Positions 15,529 through 25,324 of a stretch of DNA of 64,000 nt are shown in pieces. Made by a program: the position numbers and the translations under genes. The stretch lies in the NCBI RefSeq assembly GCF_009828925.2, contig NZ_WUTY02000001.1, positions 3,688,492 through 3,752,491 of the forward strand. The letters are read 5' to 3'. Each line of letters starts with the position of its first letter. Positions within the stretch are counted from its first letter, which is position 1. The notes under the pieces are model-generated. The model was not told the DNA's origin. It saw only the letters and a list, made by a program, of their open reading frames with translations, and did not search any database. This stretch comes from Methylicorpusculum oleiharenae. Its GTDB lineage: Bacteria > Pseudomonadota > Gammaproteobacteria > Methylococcales > Methylomonadaceae.

Positions 15529-15954
15529 ATGTACAACAAATCTACAATCATCGGCCGTTTAGGAACTGATCCAGAAGTTCGTTTTACTCAAGATCAAAAG
15601 GCGATTGCCAATTTGAGAGTGGCTACTACGGAGACCTGGAAAGATCGCCAATCGGGTGAGCGTAAAGAAAAAACGGAATGGCATCGTGTCGTTCTGTTTG
15701 GAAAACTTGCTGAAATTGCTCGTGATCACCTTAAAAAAGGTGCCCTCGTTTTGTTTGAAGGTCCATTACGCACACGTAAATGGCAAGATAAAGATGGTAA
15801 AGATCAGCACACCACTGAGCTTCACGCTGAAGAAATGAAGATGCTTGGTTCTAAATCAGGCTCTAATTCTTCCTCTGGCTCATCTGCATCAGCCTCTCAA
15901 TCAGCCGATTATCCGTCTAACAATTATGACGATTTCGATGATATTGATTTTTGA
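15529..15954 (+). CDS. ssb: Single-stranded DNA-binding protein
   Basis: 141 residues. OB fold in residues 1-105 (MYNKSTIIGRLGTDPEVRFT, WHRVVLFGKLAEIA), then a Ser-rich linker and an acidic tail YDDFDDIDF. The tip resembles the DDDIPF partner-binding end of bacterial SSB but with Asp instead of Pro. Neighbours bet and exonuclease suggest it coats DNA processed by the element's own recombination system. Preceded by an SD-pairing leader. Confidence 0.95.
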   Translation: MYNKSTIIGRLGTDPEVRFTQDQKAIANLRVATTETWKDRQSGERKEKTEWHRVVLFGKLAEIARDHLKKGALVLFEGPLRTRKWQDKDGKDQHTTELHAEEMKMLGSKSGSNSSSGSSASASQSADYPSNNYDDFDDIDF

Positions 15955-16005
15955 TGTTAATAATGGCGTTGCTCCGTCATTTTGAGCTTCGCTAATTCTT
16001 AGCTT

Positions 16006-16077
16006 TTCCCTTTGGGACACCATTTGTCCCTTGGGGCTCTTGGTGTTCCTTTTAAATTTATTTTTTGGAGAAACACC
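16006..16077 (+). promoter_or_regulatory. SD-pairing leader of bet
   Basis: GGGACACCA in the first hairpin and the Shine-Dalgarno strand GGAGAAACACC can each pair with the middle segment TGGTGTTCC. A clear example of two competing partners. Confidence 0.75.
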
Positions 16078-17055
16078 ATGACTGCTAATGCTAAAAATCA
16101 ATCCAATACCCTGGTAAAAAAATTCGCCGATAAATTCAATTTTCCGGACGAAAAAAAATTGATCGACACCTTGAAGGCCACTGCTTTCAAGATCAAAGAT
16201 GGCGTGGTGACTGATGAACAGATGTCTGCTCTTTTGATCGTTGCCGATCAGTACGGTTTAAATCCGTTCACCAAAGAGATATTTGCTTATCCAGATAAGC
16301 AGAATGGCATCGTACCCGTTGTATCTGTTGACGGCTGGTCTCGTATCATCAATCAACATTCCGATATGGATGGGCTTGAATTCGTTTATTCAGACGAAGT
16401 CATCACCGATTTGCCTGACGCAAAACCTTGTTCTTCTTGGATTGAATGTGTGATCTATCGTAAAGGTCGATCCCATCCCGTTCGAGTCAAAGAGTTCTTG
16501 GATGAGGTTTATCGGCCGCCATTTGAAGGTACCAGTAAAAACAACGGTTCTCCCTACAAAGTCAGCGGCCCATGGCAATCTCATACCAAGCGTATGTTGC
16601 GTCATAAGTCCTTGATTCAGTGCTCACGTATTGCATTTGGCTTCGTCGGTATTTACGACCAGGATGAAGCTGAGCGCATCATTGAAGGCCAGGCAGAAGT
16701 CGTCATTGATTCTGTCGTATCTCAAGAGCCCAGTGACAATGCCAAACGCATTCTTCCAAAGCTTGTTAAAAGAGCGACCGAAAATGCTTCATGGCAAGCG
16801 GCGCTTGATTATGCCGGCGAAAACTTTTTCGGCATCGATTTGAATTTCATTACGCAGGAACTCAATAAGGCCAAAGCTGCTGCTGAAGTCGCATTACCTT
16901 CTGCTAAAAATGAAGCCAAATCACCTCAATCAAGTGCAACCGCACCTGTCCATGAGGAATCCGCTCTTAATGAGGCTGCTACCCAAGCTGCACCGGGAGC
17001 AACTGTCAATAACAAGCCGCACAGACAGCATTTGTCTGAAGCTCGAAACTCTTAA
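16078..17055 (+). CDS. bet: Phage-type single-strand annealing protein Bet/RecT
   Basis: Anneals complementary single strands during homologous recombination, normally after 5'-3' resection by a partner exonuclease. 325 residues. The core has ALLIVADQYGLNPFTKEIFA, VSVDGWSRIINQ and GPWQSHTKRMLRHKSLIQC, the RecT/Bet family signature. The C-terminal quarter is Ala/Ser-rich and likely unstructured. The partner exonuclease lies 0.5 kb downstream. ATG 16078 is fixed by GGAGAAACACC. Confidence 0.93.
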   Translation: MTANAKNQSNTLVKKFADKFNFPDEKKLIDTLKATAFKIKDGVVTDEQMSALLIVADQYGLNPFTKEIFAYPDKQNGIVPVVSVDGWSRIINQHSDMDGLEFVYSDEVITDLPDAKPCSSWIECVIYRKGRSHPVRVKEFLDEVYRPPFEGTSKNNGSPYKVSGPWQSHTKRMLRHKSLIQCSRIAFGFVGIYDQDEAERIIEGQAEVVIDSVVSQEPSDNAKRILPKLVKRATENASWQAALDYAGENFFGIDLNFITQELNKAKAAAEVALPSAKNEAKSPQSSATAPVHEESALNEAATQAAPGATVNNKPHRQHLSEARNS

Positions 17056-17078
17056 GGCTAATTTGTCTGCTTTCGTTC

Positions 17079-17147
17079 AACCCTAATGGACATCATTTAT
17101 GCCCATTTTGGGGATTCTGGTGCCTCAACTTTATTTGGAGAGTCATC
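17079..17147 (+). promoter_or_regulatory. SD-pairing leader of the 39-aa gene
   Basis: ATGGACATCA/ATGCCCAT-type hairpin, then GGTGCCTC facing GGAGAGTCATC. Member with weaker complementarity. Confidence 0.5.
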
Positions 17148-17267
17148 ATGATCAGAAACTTAATTTTGGCAGTATTCGGCTATTTCTCTGTCGCAATCCT
17201 TTTGCTGGCAGGCATGCTTGGAAACAAATTTGCACTGAACTCTGGAATGACATGTTCCGAGTCTTGA
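17148..17267 (+). CDS. Single-pass small membrane protein (39 aa)
   Basis: 39 residues with one hydrophobic helix (LILAVFGYFSVAILLLAGML) and two Cys-containing C-terminal residues. Start follows a leader of the arm family with GGAGAG 7 bp upstream. Not recognised. Confidence 0.5.
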   Translation: MIRNLILAVFGYFSVAILLLAGMLGNKFALNSGMTCSES

Positions 17268-17291
17268 TGCAGTAATTTTCCATTTTTTTTC

Positions 17292-17362
17292 ACCCACATG
17301 GGCGTCCTTGATGCCCAATGGGGTCTCGTGACGCCCTTTATTTTTCCTATTTGGAGGCCGTT
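17292..17362 (+). promoter_or_regulatory. SD-pairing leader of the 56-aa gene
   Basis: GGGCGTC in the hairpin pairs perfectly with GACGCCC in the middle segment. The same middle segment partly matches the Shine-Dalgarno strand GGAGGCCGTT. Confidence 0.65.
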
Positions 17363-17533
17363 ATGAGTTCTATCGTTTTAAATTCGCTTTTTTATTCTCG
17401 TGATTACAGTGAATACGACAAGCCAACGTTTTTGCGTAAACACGGAAGTGTATTCCGGGAAAGATTCTGGAAACCCATTTACCAGCCACGCAAAAGCCGC
17501 TTTACTCGTATTCATTCCGGGGATCTCCAATGA
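17363..17533 (+). CDS. Small basic protein (56 aa)
   Basis: 56 residues, rich in Arg, Tyr and Phe (FRERFWKPIYQPRKSRFTRI). Not recognised. Its stop overlaps the exonuclease start (ATGA), so it is the leader gene of a coupled pair. Confidence 0.55.
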   Translation: MSSIVLNSLFYSRDYSEYDKPTFLRKHGSVFRERFWKPIYQPRKSRFTRIHSGDLQ

Positions 17534-18582
17534 AAATTGTGGACATTCCCCAGAGAACACCCGAATGGCATCAATGGCGAAACTTAGGTGTTTCAGCTTC
17601 TGAAGCCGATATTGTTCTTGGGTTAAGTCCATACAAGACACGGTATCGGCTTTATGCTGAAAAGAAGGGACTTATCCTCCCTGATAATCTCGATCGAAAT
17701 CCGCACGTTCAGCGCGGTATTCGATTAGAACCGGTTGCCAGGCGTGCATTTGAAGGTCGTCACAACACGATGCTGTTACCCGTGTGTGCCGAATCCGATG
17801 GCTATCCGTTCATCCGGGCATCGTTTGATGGTATTGACGACAACGGTATTCCTGTTGAAATCAAGGCGCCAACGGAGAAAAATTTTCGTGACGCTCAATC
17901 TTCAGAGGATCAAGAGGCTTTTTTATCTGAAGAAGACTTTCGCGATGTTCAACAAAATCGGACTGAATCCAAACTTTACAAGCGCTATTACTTTCAGATT
18001 CAGCAGCAGATATTGGTTGCCAATTCTGACCGAGCTTGGCTTTCGCTCTATCTCAACGAGCGCGAGTATCTGGACGTTCCGATCCCTCGTGATGACGCGA
18101 TCATCAACACGATCATTTTCGAAGCAAGAAAGTTCTGGGAATGCTTAAAAACCAATATGCCTCCTGAAAGAGATCCAGACCGAGATATTTTTATTCCCTC
18201 TGGTTTGCAACTTGATCAATGGAATGCATTGGCATCTTCATACCACCATGCCGAGGAAATGATTTTGGACTACAAGTCGAAAATCAAAGCGTTCGAACAA
18301 GAGCAGTCTCACGTTGAAAGCAGTATTTTGCAATTGATGGGAGATTTCGCTCATGCTGAAAGCGCTGGACTTCGTGTCAGTCGCTATCTACAGCAAGGCA
18401 GTATTGATTACAGGGCTGCCCTGAAATCTTTGGTTCCTGATCATGATCCTGTTCTTTTGGAACAATTCAGGAAAGCGCCAACCGAGCGATCGCGATTTAC
18501 GCTCAAAGAGGAAGATAAGGCTTCTGTGCCGTATTCCATAGAAGACATTATGTCTTCAGTCAAAGACGATTTTTGGTTTTAA
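17530..18582 (+). CDS. YqaJ-type recombination exonuclease (lambda Exo fold)
   Basis: 5'-3' resection nuclease partner of Bet. 350 residues. Catalytic landmarks: RTPEWHQWRNLGVSASEADI at the N terminus, then RGIRLEPVARRAFE, IRASFDGIDDNGIPVEIKAP (Asp and Glu-x-Lys of the PD-(D/E)xK core) and YFQIQQQILVA. The last third is a helical extension. The protein ends KDDFWF, a tail also found at the ends of two other proteins of this arm. Translated by coupling to the 56-aa gene; it has no leader of its own. Confidence 0.9.
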   Translation: MKIVDIPQRTPEWHQWRNLGVSASEADIVLGLSPYKTRYRLYAEKKGLILPDNLDRNPHVQRGIRLEPVARRAFEGRHNTMLLPVCAESDGYPFIRASFDGIDDNGIPVEIKAPTEKNFRDAQSSEDQEAFLSEEDFRDVQQNRTESKLYKRYYFQIQQQILVANSDRAWLSLYLNEREYLDVPIPRDDAIINTIIFEARKFWECLKTNMPPERDPDRDIFIPSGLQLDQWNALASSYHHAEEMILDYKSKIKAFEQEQSHVESSILQLMGDFAHAESAGLRVSRYLQQGSIDYRAALKSLVPDHDPVLLEQFRKAPTERSRFTLKEEDKASVPYSIEDIMSSVKDDFWF

Positions 18583-18604
18583 CGACCCAAGAATCACGCC
18601 TGTT

Positions 18605-18670
18605 AACCCACCGGGGAACACTGTCCCCGCCTGGGTGCATGTGTTCCTCACCTTTTTTTGGAGGTGCACC
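18605..18670 (+). promoter_or_regulatory. SD-pairing leader of the 118-aa gene
   Basis: GGGGAACAC in the first hairpin can pair with GTGTTCC in the middle. The Shine-Dalgarno strand GGAGGTGCACC faces GGGTGCATGTG and CCTCACC. Confidence 0.6.
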
Positions 18671-19027
18671 ATGCGCAAAACCTACCTCAAAGGCCACGAT
18701 CGCACGTTCAATCTCGATTGGATTGACGATAAATGGCTTTGGTTATATGAACCAGAACCCATCATCGAGGAACTTCCCTCCTGGTCCGAACTAGACATTT
18801 TGCATATTTGCGAATGTCTTTTAGAGGATTCCTTACGGAATTTGTTTGATGGTCGATGCTCGTTGGAAACCGCTGTTGAAATATACAAGTGGATGACCGA
18901 CATCAAAGATCCAAACCCTTTCAGCTTTATCAACTGTTGCAAGTTGACTGGCCTCGATCCTGAACAAGTTCGCGACTCGATTATCTTTCGGCTGCAAAAA
19001 ACGCGTCGATTGAGTCTTTTACATTAA
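18671..19027 (+). CDS. Hypothetical protein (118 aa)
   Basis: 118 residues, opening MRKTYLKGHDRTFNLDWIDD, with several Trp and Cys. Not recognised. Supported by a strong Shine-Dalgarno and the shared leader. Confidence 0.6.
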   Translation: MRKTYLKGHDRTFNLDWIDDKWLWLYEPEPIIEELPSWSELDILHICECLLEDSLRNLFDGRCSLETAVEIYKWMTDIKDPNPFSFINCCKLTGLDPEQVRDSIIFRLQKTRRLSLLH

Positions 19028-19100
19028 CCCACATGGGGGGACATCTTTTCCTCATTTGGAGGCATTGGTGTTTCCTCATTTTTCATTTTGGAGAAACACC
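19026..19100 (+). promoter_or_regulatory. SD-pairing leader of the IS21-split gene
   Basis: Middle segment TTGGTGTTTCC is the reverse complement of the Shine-Dalgarno strand GGAGAAACACC apart from one base. Confidence 0.7.
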
Positions 19101-19485
19101 ATGTCTGATTCAAAAAAATTTGCAGTCACTTACACCATCGACTATCAACACCGTGTTGTTGTCGGTGTTACCGCTTCAGATCAGAGCACTGCTATTCAAA
19201 TTGCCAGCAATGCCTTTGATGAAGGTGTGATTTGGGATGATACGTCCGAGATGCCGTTGCTGTTCGATGACTATGAGGAAGTTGAAGGTGAAACCCTGGA
19301 ATTTACCGCTGAAGAAATTCAGTCGTTTCCAGAGCCTGATTCTTCCGTCAAACAACTAAATGCCAATCAGTTCGCCTTTTATTGCGCACAGGCATTGTTA
19401 ACCGGCGAAATGGATTCTGCCTTTGAGTTTGCGAAAAAGGCTTTGCCTCAGTTAGCTGCATCTCAACCGGAAGAATCTATTTGGA

Positions 19486-19494
19486 GCGTTAAAA
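19486..19494 (+). repeat. IS21 target-site duplication, left copy
   Basis: GCGTTAAAA, repeated at 21917-21925 directly beyond the right IS end. Confidence 0.85.
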
Positions 19495-19607
19495 TGTTAA
19501 AAAGCGTGCAAAACTTTCCAGGGTCCTGGGGAAAAGAGCGTTGAAAAGTTTCCACCCCAGGTTGTTTAATGTCCGGTTTTTTGCCGGAGAATCCTGGAGT
19601 GTTAGTA

Positions 19608-21116
19608 ATGGACGTTATAGCCGAAATCAGACGGCGTCATTTTATAGAGAAAGAATCGATCACCTCTTTGGCGGAAGCTTATAAGCTATCCCGCCCCACC
19701 ATCCGCAAGCATCTCAAGACGGTCGAAGTCCCGGTTTATCATCGTAACGATCAGCCACACCCCAAGTTGGGTTCCTACCGCGAGCGGTTGGACACTTGGC
19801 TGGAGCAGGAGGCCCCTTTGCCGCGCAAACAACGACGTAGTGCTCAACGCTTGTATGAATGTTTACAGGTCGAGGGTTATCGTGGGGGTTACACCGCCGT
19901 ACAGCGCTATGTCAAGCGCTGGAAGAAAAAGCGAGCCAGCAGTCCTACGATCAAGCAAGCCTTTGTCCCGTTAGCTTTTCCAGCGGGCGAGACGTGCCAG
20001 TTTGACTGGAGCCAAGAAACCGTTGAGCTTGGCGGCGTGGTGCAGACCATTAAAGTCGCACATTTTCGCTTAGCCTACAGTCGGCAGATGTTCATCGTGG
20101 CCTATCCGCGTGAAACCCAGGAAATGGTGCTGGATGCCCATAACCAAGCCTTCGCTTTCTTCGGCGGTGTGCCGAAACGCATGGTGTACGACAACCTAAA
20201 AACGGTGGTTGATGCCATTTTTGTTGGCAAGGAACGGCGCTTTAACCGTCGTTTTTTGGCTTTGGCCAATCACTATTTATTTGAGCCGGTGGCCTGCACA
20301 CCCGAGTCCGGTTGGGAAAAAGGCCAGGTGGAAAATCAGGTGGGCAATATCCGGGAGTGGCTGTTTACGCCCCGGGCCAAATTCGAAGACTTTGCCGCCC
20401 TTAACGCCTGGTTAGCGACGCGTTGCCGTGAATTGGCTGGGCGCCTTCATCCTGAACAAGCTTCACGCACCATTGCCGATTGCTTTGCTGAAGAACAACC
20501 ACGGTTAATGCCGGTCAAGGCCGTATTCGATGGTTATGTGGAAGAGATGCGGCGAGTATCGCAACTCTGCCTGATTCGCATCGACCGTAACCGTTACAGT
20601 GTGCCAGCGGAATGGGCCAATAGCGTGGTGTCGGTGCGTTTAACCGCAGATTGCGTGCGCATGGTCGCCGAGGGACAGATCATCGCTGAACACAGTCGCC
20701 AATGGGGCCGTGATCAACTGGTTTGTGATCCTTGGCATTATCTGCCGGTTTTAGAGAAAAAGCCCGGCGCACTCCGGCATGGTGCACCGTTTCGGGCATG
20801 GGATTTGCCGGTGTCGATCAAAGTGGTGCGCGATCGCATCCTCAAGCAAGACAAGGGCGACCGGGCCTTTGTCGATCTGTTGCTGATGGCCAGAGACCTG
20901 GGTGATGGCGGGCTGGATGTCTTGGAAGTCGCCTGCGATCTGACTTTGCAAACCGGCGTCATCAGCGCGGCCATTGTACTCAATGAAATGCGCCGATTAA
21001 CCGAAGCGGCTCAGCCTAAAACACTGGACGAAACGCCAGCACCGATTCTGACCTTGGAGCCTGTGGCCGATTGCAGCCGCTACGATGCCTTACGGAGCGC
21101 GCGCCATGTCCATTGA
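19608..21116 (+). CDS. istA: IS21-family transposase IstA
   Basis: DDE transposase of 502 residues. N-terminal helix-turn-helix ([20 protein letters not shown]). Catalytic core with Asp in CQFDWSQE, Asp in [10 protein letters not shown] and Glu in [14 protein letters not shown] 19608 has GGAG about 9 bp upstream. Appears intact. Confidence 0.95.
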   Translation: MDVIAEIRRRHFIEKESITSLAEAYKLSRPTIRKHLKTVEVPVYHRNDQPHPKLGSYRERLDTWLEQEAPLPRKQRRSAQRLYECLQVEGYRGGYTAVQRYVKRWKKKRASSPTIKQAFVPLAFPAGETCQFDWSQETVELGGVVQTIKVAHFRLAYSRQMFIVAYPRETQEMVLDAHNQAFAFFGGVPKRMVYDNLKTVVDAIFVGKERRFNRRFLALANHYLFEPVACTPESGWEKGQVENQVGNIREWLFTPRAKFEDFAALNAWLATRCRELAGRLHPEQASRTIADCFAEEQPRLMPVKAVFDGYVEEMRRVSQLCLIRIDRNRYSVPAEWANSVVSVRLTADCVRMVAEGQIIAEHSRQWGRDQLVCDPWHYLPVLEKKPGALRHGAPFRAWDLPVSIKVVRDRILKQDKGDRAFVDLLLMARDLGDGGLDVLEVACDLTLQTGVISAAIVLNEMRRLTEAAQPKTLDETPAPILTLEPVADCSRYDALRSARHVH

Positions 21117-21852
21117 TCGTACCGCGCAACTGAAAACCCTGCATCTGTTCGGCATGGCCGCTGCCTGGAGCGAATGGCAAGCCGAATACGCCCAGAAAAA
21201 ACCGGTCATGCCGGAAGTCTGGCTGGATCGCTTGATCGAAGCCGAACAGGCCGACCGGCAGGCACGCAGCTTGAATTACCAACTCAAAGCGGCACGTTGC
21301 CCAATACATCGGGATTTGATGAGTTTTGACTGGCAGGAAACGCCGTTACAGCAAGCCAGGATTGAACAACTGGCCACCGCTGGCTTTATGGATCAAGCCT
21401 ACAACTTGATACTGGTCGGCGGCACCGGTACCGGTAAAACCCATTTGGCGACCGCGCTGGGTATTGCCGCGATTCATCAAGGCAAACGCATTCGCTTCTA
21501 CAACGCTGTTGATCTGGTCAATCAACTGGACAAGGAAAAACAACAGGGCAAAGCCGGCAATCTGGCCAAGCAACTGTCCTCTATGGATGCCGTCATCCTG
21601 GATGAATTGGGCTATCTGCCATTCCCAGCATCGGGCGGCGCCTTGCTATTTCACCTCATCAGCCATCTGTACGAAAAAACCTCGCTGATCATCACCACTA
21701 ATCTTAATTTCGGAGAATGGGCACAGGTATTTGGCGACGCCAAGATGACCACAGCGCTGCTGGATCGCATTACCCATCACTGCGATATTTTGGAAACTGG
21801 CAACGATTCTTATCGGTTTAAACAACGTAAAAAGGCGGCTAAAATGCAATAA
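21106..21852 (+). CDS. istB: IS21-family ATPase IstB
   Basis: AAA+ helper of IstA, 248 residues. Walker [10 protein letters not shown], Walker [12 protein letters not shown], and [19 protein letters not shown] at the C terminus, typical of IstB. The start overlaps the istA end by 11 bp. Appears intact. Confidence 0.95.
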   Translation: MSIDRTAQLKTLHLFGMAAAWSEWQAEYAQKKPVMPEVWLDRLIEAEQADRQARSLNYQLKAARCPIHRDLMSFDWQETPLQQARIEQLATAGFMDQAYNLILVGGTGTGKTHLATALGIAAIHQGKRIRFYNAVDLVNQLDKEKQQGKAGNLAKQLSSMDAVILDELGYLPFPASGGALLFHLISHLYEKTSLIITTNLNFGEWAQVFGDAKMTTALLDRITHHCDILETGNDSYRFKQRKKAAKMQ

Positions 21853-22058
21853 CCTTACAAGTCAACTGGAAACTTTTCAACGCTCTTTACTGGAAAGTTT
21901 TCAACGCCGTTTGACAGCGTTAAAAGCGGTAACGGCTGCGATCCTTTTGAAATGATTGCTGCTAATCGTGAAGATGCTCTTCGAGATGCCTTATATGCGA
22001 TTGGTTGGAGCGTTTCACCCAAGAAAACGCCTTCGCCATCTGACCTGTAACTTTTAAT

Positions 22059-22127
22059 TACCAATCAAGGGAGATTCATGCTCCCTTGTGGGCTTGCATC
22101 TCTCTTTCAATTCTTTGAGAGAAAATC
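22059..22127 (+). promoter_or_regulatory. SD-pairing leader of the 156-aa gene
   Basis: GGGAGATTCA in the hairpin matches TGCATCTCTC in the middle. The Shine-Dalgarno strand GAGAGAAAATC matches the same middle segment. Confidence 0.65.
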
Positions 22128-22598
22128 ATGCAAAACGAAAGCAACGAAAACATTGAAAGTTCTTACACTTATCGTGCTTGCCAATCTATTTTGGCCGGCG
22201 ATCAAAAATCCGCCTTGGAATACGCTAAAAAAGCGTTTCCTTCGTTGGTTGATGAACCTGAAACCTATTGTTTGACGACCCTTGAGTTGCTTGATCTTGC
22301 CAAAGATCATCATCTCGATATGTCTTTGTCGTTTAACGGATGTTTTCGCACGGGGCTTTATTTAGGCGCCACATCAACGCTTGGTCTTCATCTTCATAGA
22401 GGTACTGTTGGAAGATCTCATCGGATACTGCCGGTGGAGTTTTTGCGCTTTTATCCGAATTCTCTTGGAAAGGTATGGCGCATCGATCAAAAAACGCCTG
22501 CAAAATCTGTTTATCGGACTTTTTGCAATATCCGTCAAACCATTGTTAAACAAATGATCAACCTGTCGTATTTTTCACCGCTGGTTTATTTCAATTAA
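22128..22598 (+). CDS. Hypothetical protein (156 aa), paralogous N terminus
   Basis: 156 residues. Residues about 14-42 (YRACQSILAGDQKSALEYAK) repeat a motif seen in the IS21-split gene upstream, so the two share a small helical domain. The rest is basic and hydrophobic. Not recognised. Confidence 0.55.
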   Translation: MQNESNENIESSYTYRACQSILAGDQKSALEYAKKAFPSLVDEPETYCLTTLELLDLAKDHHLDMSLSFNGCFRTGLYLGATSTLGLHLHRGTVGRSHRILPVEFLRFYPNSLGKVWRIDQKTPAKSVYRTFCNIRQTIVKQMINLSYFSPLVYFN

Positions 22599-22615
22599 CT
22601 GGATTAATTTTTTTT

Positions 22616-22685
22616 AACCCACAAGGGGGATGTCCCATTCCCTCTTTGGGGAATTGGCATCTCTCTTCACTTTTGGAGAGATGTT
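22616..22685 (+). promoter_or_regulatory. SD-pairing leader of the 152-aa gene
   Basis: Middle segment GGCATCTCTC pairs with Shine-Dalgarno strand GAGAGATGTT, and also with GGGGGATGTCC in the first hairpin. Confidence 0.75.
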
Positions 22686-23144
22686 ATGAACAAAAAAGTA
22701 TTGGTAACAGTAAGCGGTGGTGTACCAACAGTCTTTGCTGATCACGGTGTCAATGTCGTCGTTCTCGATTACGACGATGCGAAGGTCATGCATCCCGATG
22801 ACATGGTTCCCATTCATCTTGATTTTTTACCTTTGATGGAGTTTGCAAAGGCTATTGATGACTGGCCTCTGACGGATGACGGCAGATTCAATGATGCCAA
22901 AAATCTTTCGGATATCACCTGGAAGCTTTTATCGAAAGAACGCCCGCCGATCGCTGTACGTGTCGAATGCGTCATGAAGCCTGAGTTCGCTAATGGTTTG
23001 CTCGGTAGAAAATTCCTGTGGCTTCACAATGATGGGTATTGGAAAGGCGAAAGCATTTCCAATCAATCCCAGATATTTCCGATAGGAAGTGTATTGGCTT
23101 GGGCGCCCATTCGTGACTTTTCAGGAGAGCATTGTGTCGGTTAA
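22686..23144 (+). CDS. Hypothetical protein (152 aa)
   Basis: 152 residues. The N terminus (VLVTVSGGVPTVFADHGVNV, then VVLDYDD) is a beta-rich motif common to small plasmid proteins. A related motif opens the zinc-ribbon protein at 40417. Function unknown. It ends by overlapping the next start. Confidence 0.6.
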   Translation: MNKKVLVTVSGGVPTVFADHGVNVVVLDYDDAKVMHPDDMVPIHLDFLPLMEFAKAIDDWPLTDDGRFNDAKNLSDITWKLLSKERPPIAVRVECVMKPEFANGLLGRKFLWLHNDGYWKGESISNQSQIFPIGSVLAWAPIRDFSGEHCVG

Positions 23145-23397
23145 TACGCAGACTTCTGTTGCTTCAAAAACGGTCGGATCATTTCTCATTCGGAAAATAC
23201 CCAGTATTTTTACGAATCGTGATGGCAAGCTCGATATCGTCATTCACAAGGCAACCGGTGAAAGCTGGGGTGCTTTGTATGATGGCAAGCGCTATACCAT
23301 TGCCATGATTCTTGAAGCCGATACCTATCGTCCGATCCGCTCCAATCTCACGGTTCCTAAAGAATTGTTGGATAACCTTGTTGCATGTGGATTTTGA
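23134..23397 (+). CDS. Hypothetical protein (87 aa)
   Basis: 87 residues from GTG 23134, which has AGGAG 8 bp upstream and overlaps the preceding stop. A beta-rich sequence (IFTNRDGKLDIVIHKATGES) suggests a small barrel. Not recognised. No leader; probably coupled to the gene before it. Confidence 0.5.
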   Translation: MSVNTQTSVASKTVGSFLIRKIPSIFTNRDGKLDIVIHKATGESWGALYDGKRYTIAMILEADTYRPIRSNLTVPKELLDNLVACGF

Positions 23398-23399
23398 CC

Positions 23400-23633
23400 A
23401 TGTTGGCCAAGTTAGAAGACGGCTCGATCGTTACCTTGGAAAAAGACTGTAGCTGCACAGATCATGATGGACCTCATTGGCTCCATTCCGATCGATTGTT
23501 CCGACAACTGAATCTTCAGTTGCTTGGGTCAAATAATCTTCAGACACAGGCTTTTGCCATGGAAGAGCAAGCCAGGTTAACGCGCAAACTTTCGATAATG
23601 AAAGCCAAGCGTATTGCTGAACTGCTCCAATAA
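23400..23633 (+). CDS. Hypothetical protein (77 aa)
   Basis: 77 residues with a CSCTDHDGPHW cluster that could bind a metal and a helical C terminus. The ATG follows the preceding stop directly. Not recognised. Confidence 0.45.
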   Translation: MLAKLEDGSIVTLEKDCSCTDHDGPHWLHSDRLFRQLNLQLLGSNNLQTQAFAMEEQARLTRKLSIMKAKRIAELLQ

Positions 23634-23662
23634 TCACTATTCCTTTCCAGGAGTAGTTTTTC

Positions 23663-23730
23663 AACCCTCGCGGGCTCATTTCCGCCAGGGAATGACTCCG
23701 CGAATTTTTAATTTTTCAAGGAGTCATTTA
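23663..23730 (+). promoter_or_regulatory. SD-pairing leader cut off from its gene
   Basis: AATGACTCC pairs perfectly with the Shine-Dalgarno strand GGAGTCATT, a completely different sequence from other members but the same pairing. A tnpB element follows directly, so the leader no longer has its gene. The original start was probably the ATG at the element's far end near 26.39 kb. Confidence 0.75.
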
Positions 23731-25021
23731 TCCAAATCGCGGCGAAAAACCCCTCCCTTCAGGCAGGGGATGTAAGCCGCCCGGGGAAGCCAGTGAAGGG
23801 ATTGCATATCTCGCAAGCCGTGCTCGAATAAAGGCATGAGCACCAAAAATACTACCATACGCCACCAAAGCTACCGATTCCGCCTGGAACCCAAGGCCAA
23901 ACACCTGGATCATTTGAACCGATCCCTGGGTGTCAATCGCTGGGTCTGGAACAAACTGCTGGCCGCTAACCTGCACCGATTACGAAACGGCATGTCTTTG
24001 CTGGTACGAGGAAATGGCCTGGTGGATTCAATTCTGGAAGCAAACCGAAGACTACGCCTTTCTGCGTGAAGCACCCGCCCAATCCTTGCAACAAACCGCC
24101 AAGGCCCTCGAACGCGCCTTCAAGGACGCCTTCGACAAAACCAAACCGAACAAACGGTTGCCGAAACCGAAAAAGCTCGGCAAAAACGAAGCCGGTATCA
24201 AATACCCGCAGGGTTTTAAGCTGGATGAAAACAACCGTGTCATCAGGCTGCCCAAGCTCGGATGGGTGAAATACCGCAACAGTCGCCCGATCAAAGGCGT
24301 GATCAAAAACGTCACCGTATCCCGGCATGGCTGCCACTGCTGGCTGTCGATCCAGACCGAACGCGCAATCGAAAAACCGGTTCACCCGGCGTCCGGTGAA
24401 ATCGGCCTCGATCTGGGCGTCAAGCGCTTATACACGCTCTCGAACGGCGATTACCACGAACCTTTCAACATCGAACCGTTGGCAAAGCAGTTGATCCACA
24501 CACAGCGCACGCTGTCGCGCCGGGTCAAGTTCTCTGCTAACTGGCACAAGCAGAAAAAACGCATCAACCGCCTGAATACGCGAATTGCCCATGCCCGTTT
24601 GGATACCCTTCACAAAGCCACGACACGGATCAGCCAAAACCACGCCATGATCTATGTGGAAGACTTGAAGGTGAATCATATGACGCGCAGCGCCAAAGGG
24701 ACACTGAACGATCCCGGTCGTCAAGTCCGGCAAAATCCGGACTCAACAAGGCGATATTGAGCCAGGGCTGGGGGCTTTTTTGTGACCAGTTGACCTACAA
24801 GCAGCAATGGCAAGGCGGCGATGTCATACGGGTAGCGCCGCATCACACCAGCCGGACGTGCCCATGTTGCCGCCATGTCGCGAAGGATAACCGGCAAACC
24901 CAGGCCGAATTCCGTTGCGTCGAATGCGGCTACGAAAACCATGCCGATCTGGTAGGTGAAGTGGCTACACTAAACCGGACACACAATCTAAAATAACCTA
25001 AAAATAGAGAGTGTGTCGAAA

Positions 25022-25324
25022 ATGGATCAAGAAAAACAAAAAGTAAAAGTATATAGTGCCGAATTTAGAGAATCCTCCGTGAAGCTGGTGATAGGCTCCG
25101 ATCAGCCGATCACCCAGACAGCAAAGGATTTAGGTGTTAATCCCAATACGCTACATACCTGGATCAACAAATATAGCCAGCCAAAGGGGCCCAATAAAAT
25201 TGTGCGAACCGATGAGCATCTCTATGAAGAATTGAAGCGACTAAAGAAGGAAAACGCCCGATTGACAGAGGAACGTGACCTATTAAAAAAAGCAGCGGCG
25301 TACTTTGCCAGGGAACAACGGTGA
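25022..25324 (+). CDS. IS3-family OrfA
   Basis: 100 residues. Helix-turn-helix ([20 protein letters not shown]) and a leucine-zipper-like C terminus ([20 protein letters not shown]). An A7 run at 25285-25291 is followed by an open -1 frame leading into orfB, so a programmed frameshift producing the OrfAB transposase is likely. Confidence 0.92.
   Translation: MDQEKQKVKVYSAEFRESSVKLVIGSDQPITQTAKDLGVNPNTLHTWINKYSQPKGPNKIVRTDEHLYEELKRLKKENARLTEERDLLKKAAAYFAREQR

Larger units (their letters stand above)
19495..21916 (+). mobile_element. IS21-family insertion sequence
   Basis: 2422 bp bounded by inverted ends TGTTAAAAAGCGTGCAAAAC (left) and TGTCAAACGGCGTTGAAAAC (right, reverse strand). Each is followed by a second related repeat containing GAGCGTTGAAAAGTTTCCA, as expected for the multiple terminal repeats of IS21. 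It carries istA and istB and is flanked by a 9-bp duplication. It interrupts the gene that starts at 19101. Confidence 0.92.
19101..22050 (+). pseudogene. Hypothetical gene split by an IS21-type element
   Basis: The 5' part (19101-19494) encodes MSDSKKFAVTYTIDYQHRVV through PEESIWSVK. The 3' part (from 21917) continues in frame after removing the IS and one copy of the duplicated GCGTTAAAA: SGNGCDPFEMIAANRED to a TAA at 22050. The rebuilt protein is about 172 residues. Its second half (CAQALLTGEMDSAFEFAKKA) resembles the N terminus of the next gene (CQSILAGDQKSALEYAKKA). Function unknown. As it stands, the product ends in IS sequence (WGKER). Confidence 0.8.
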
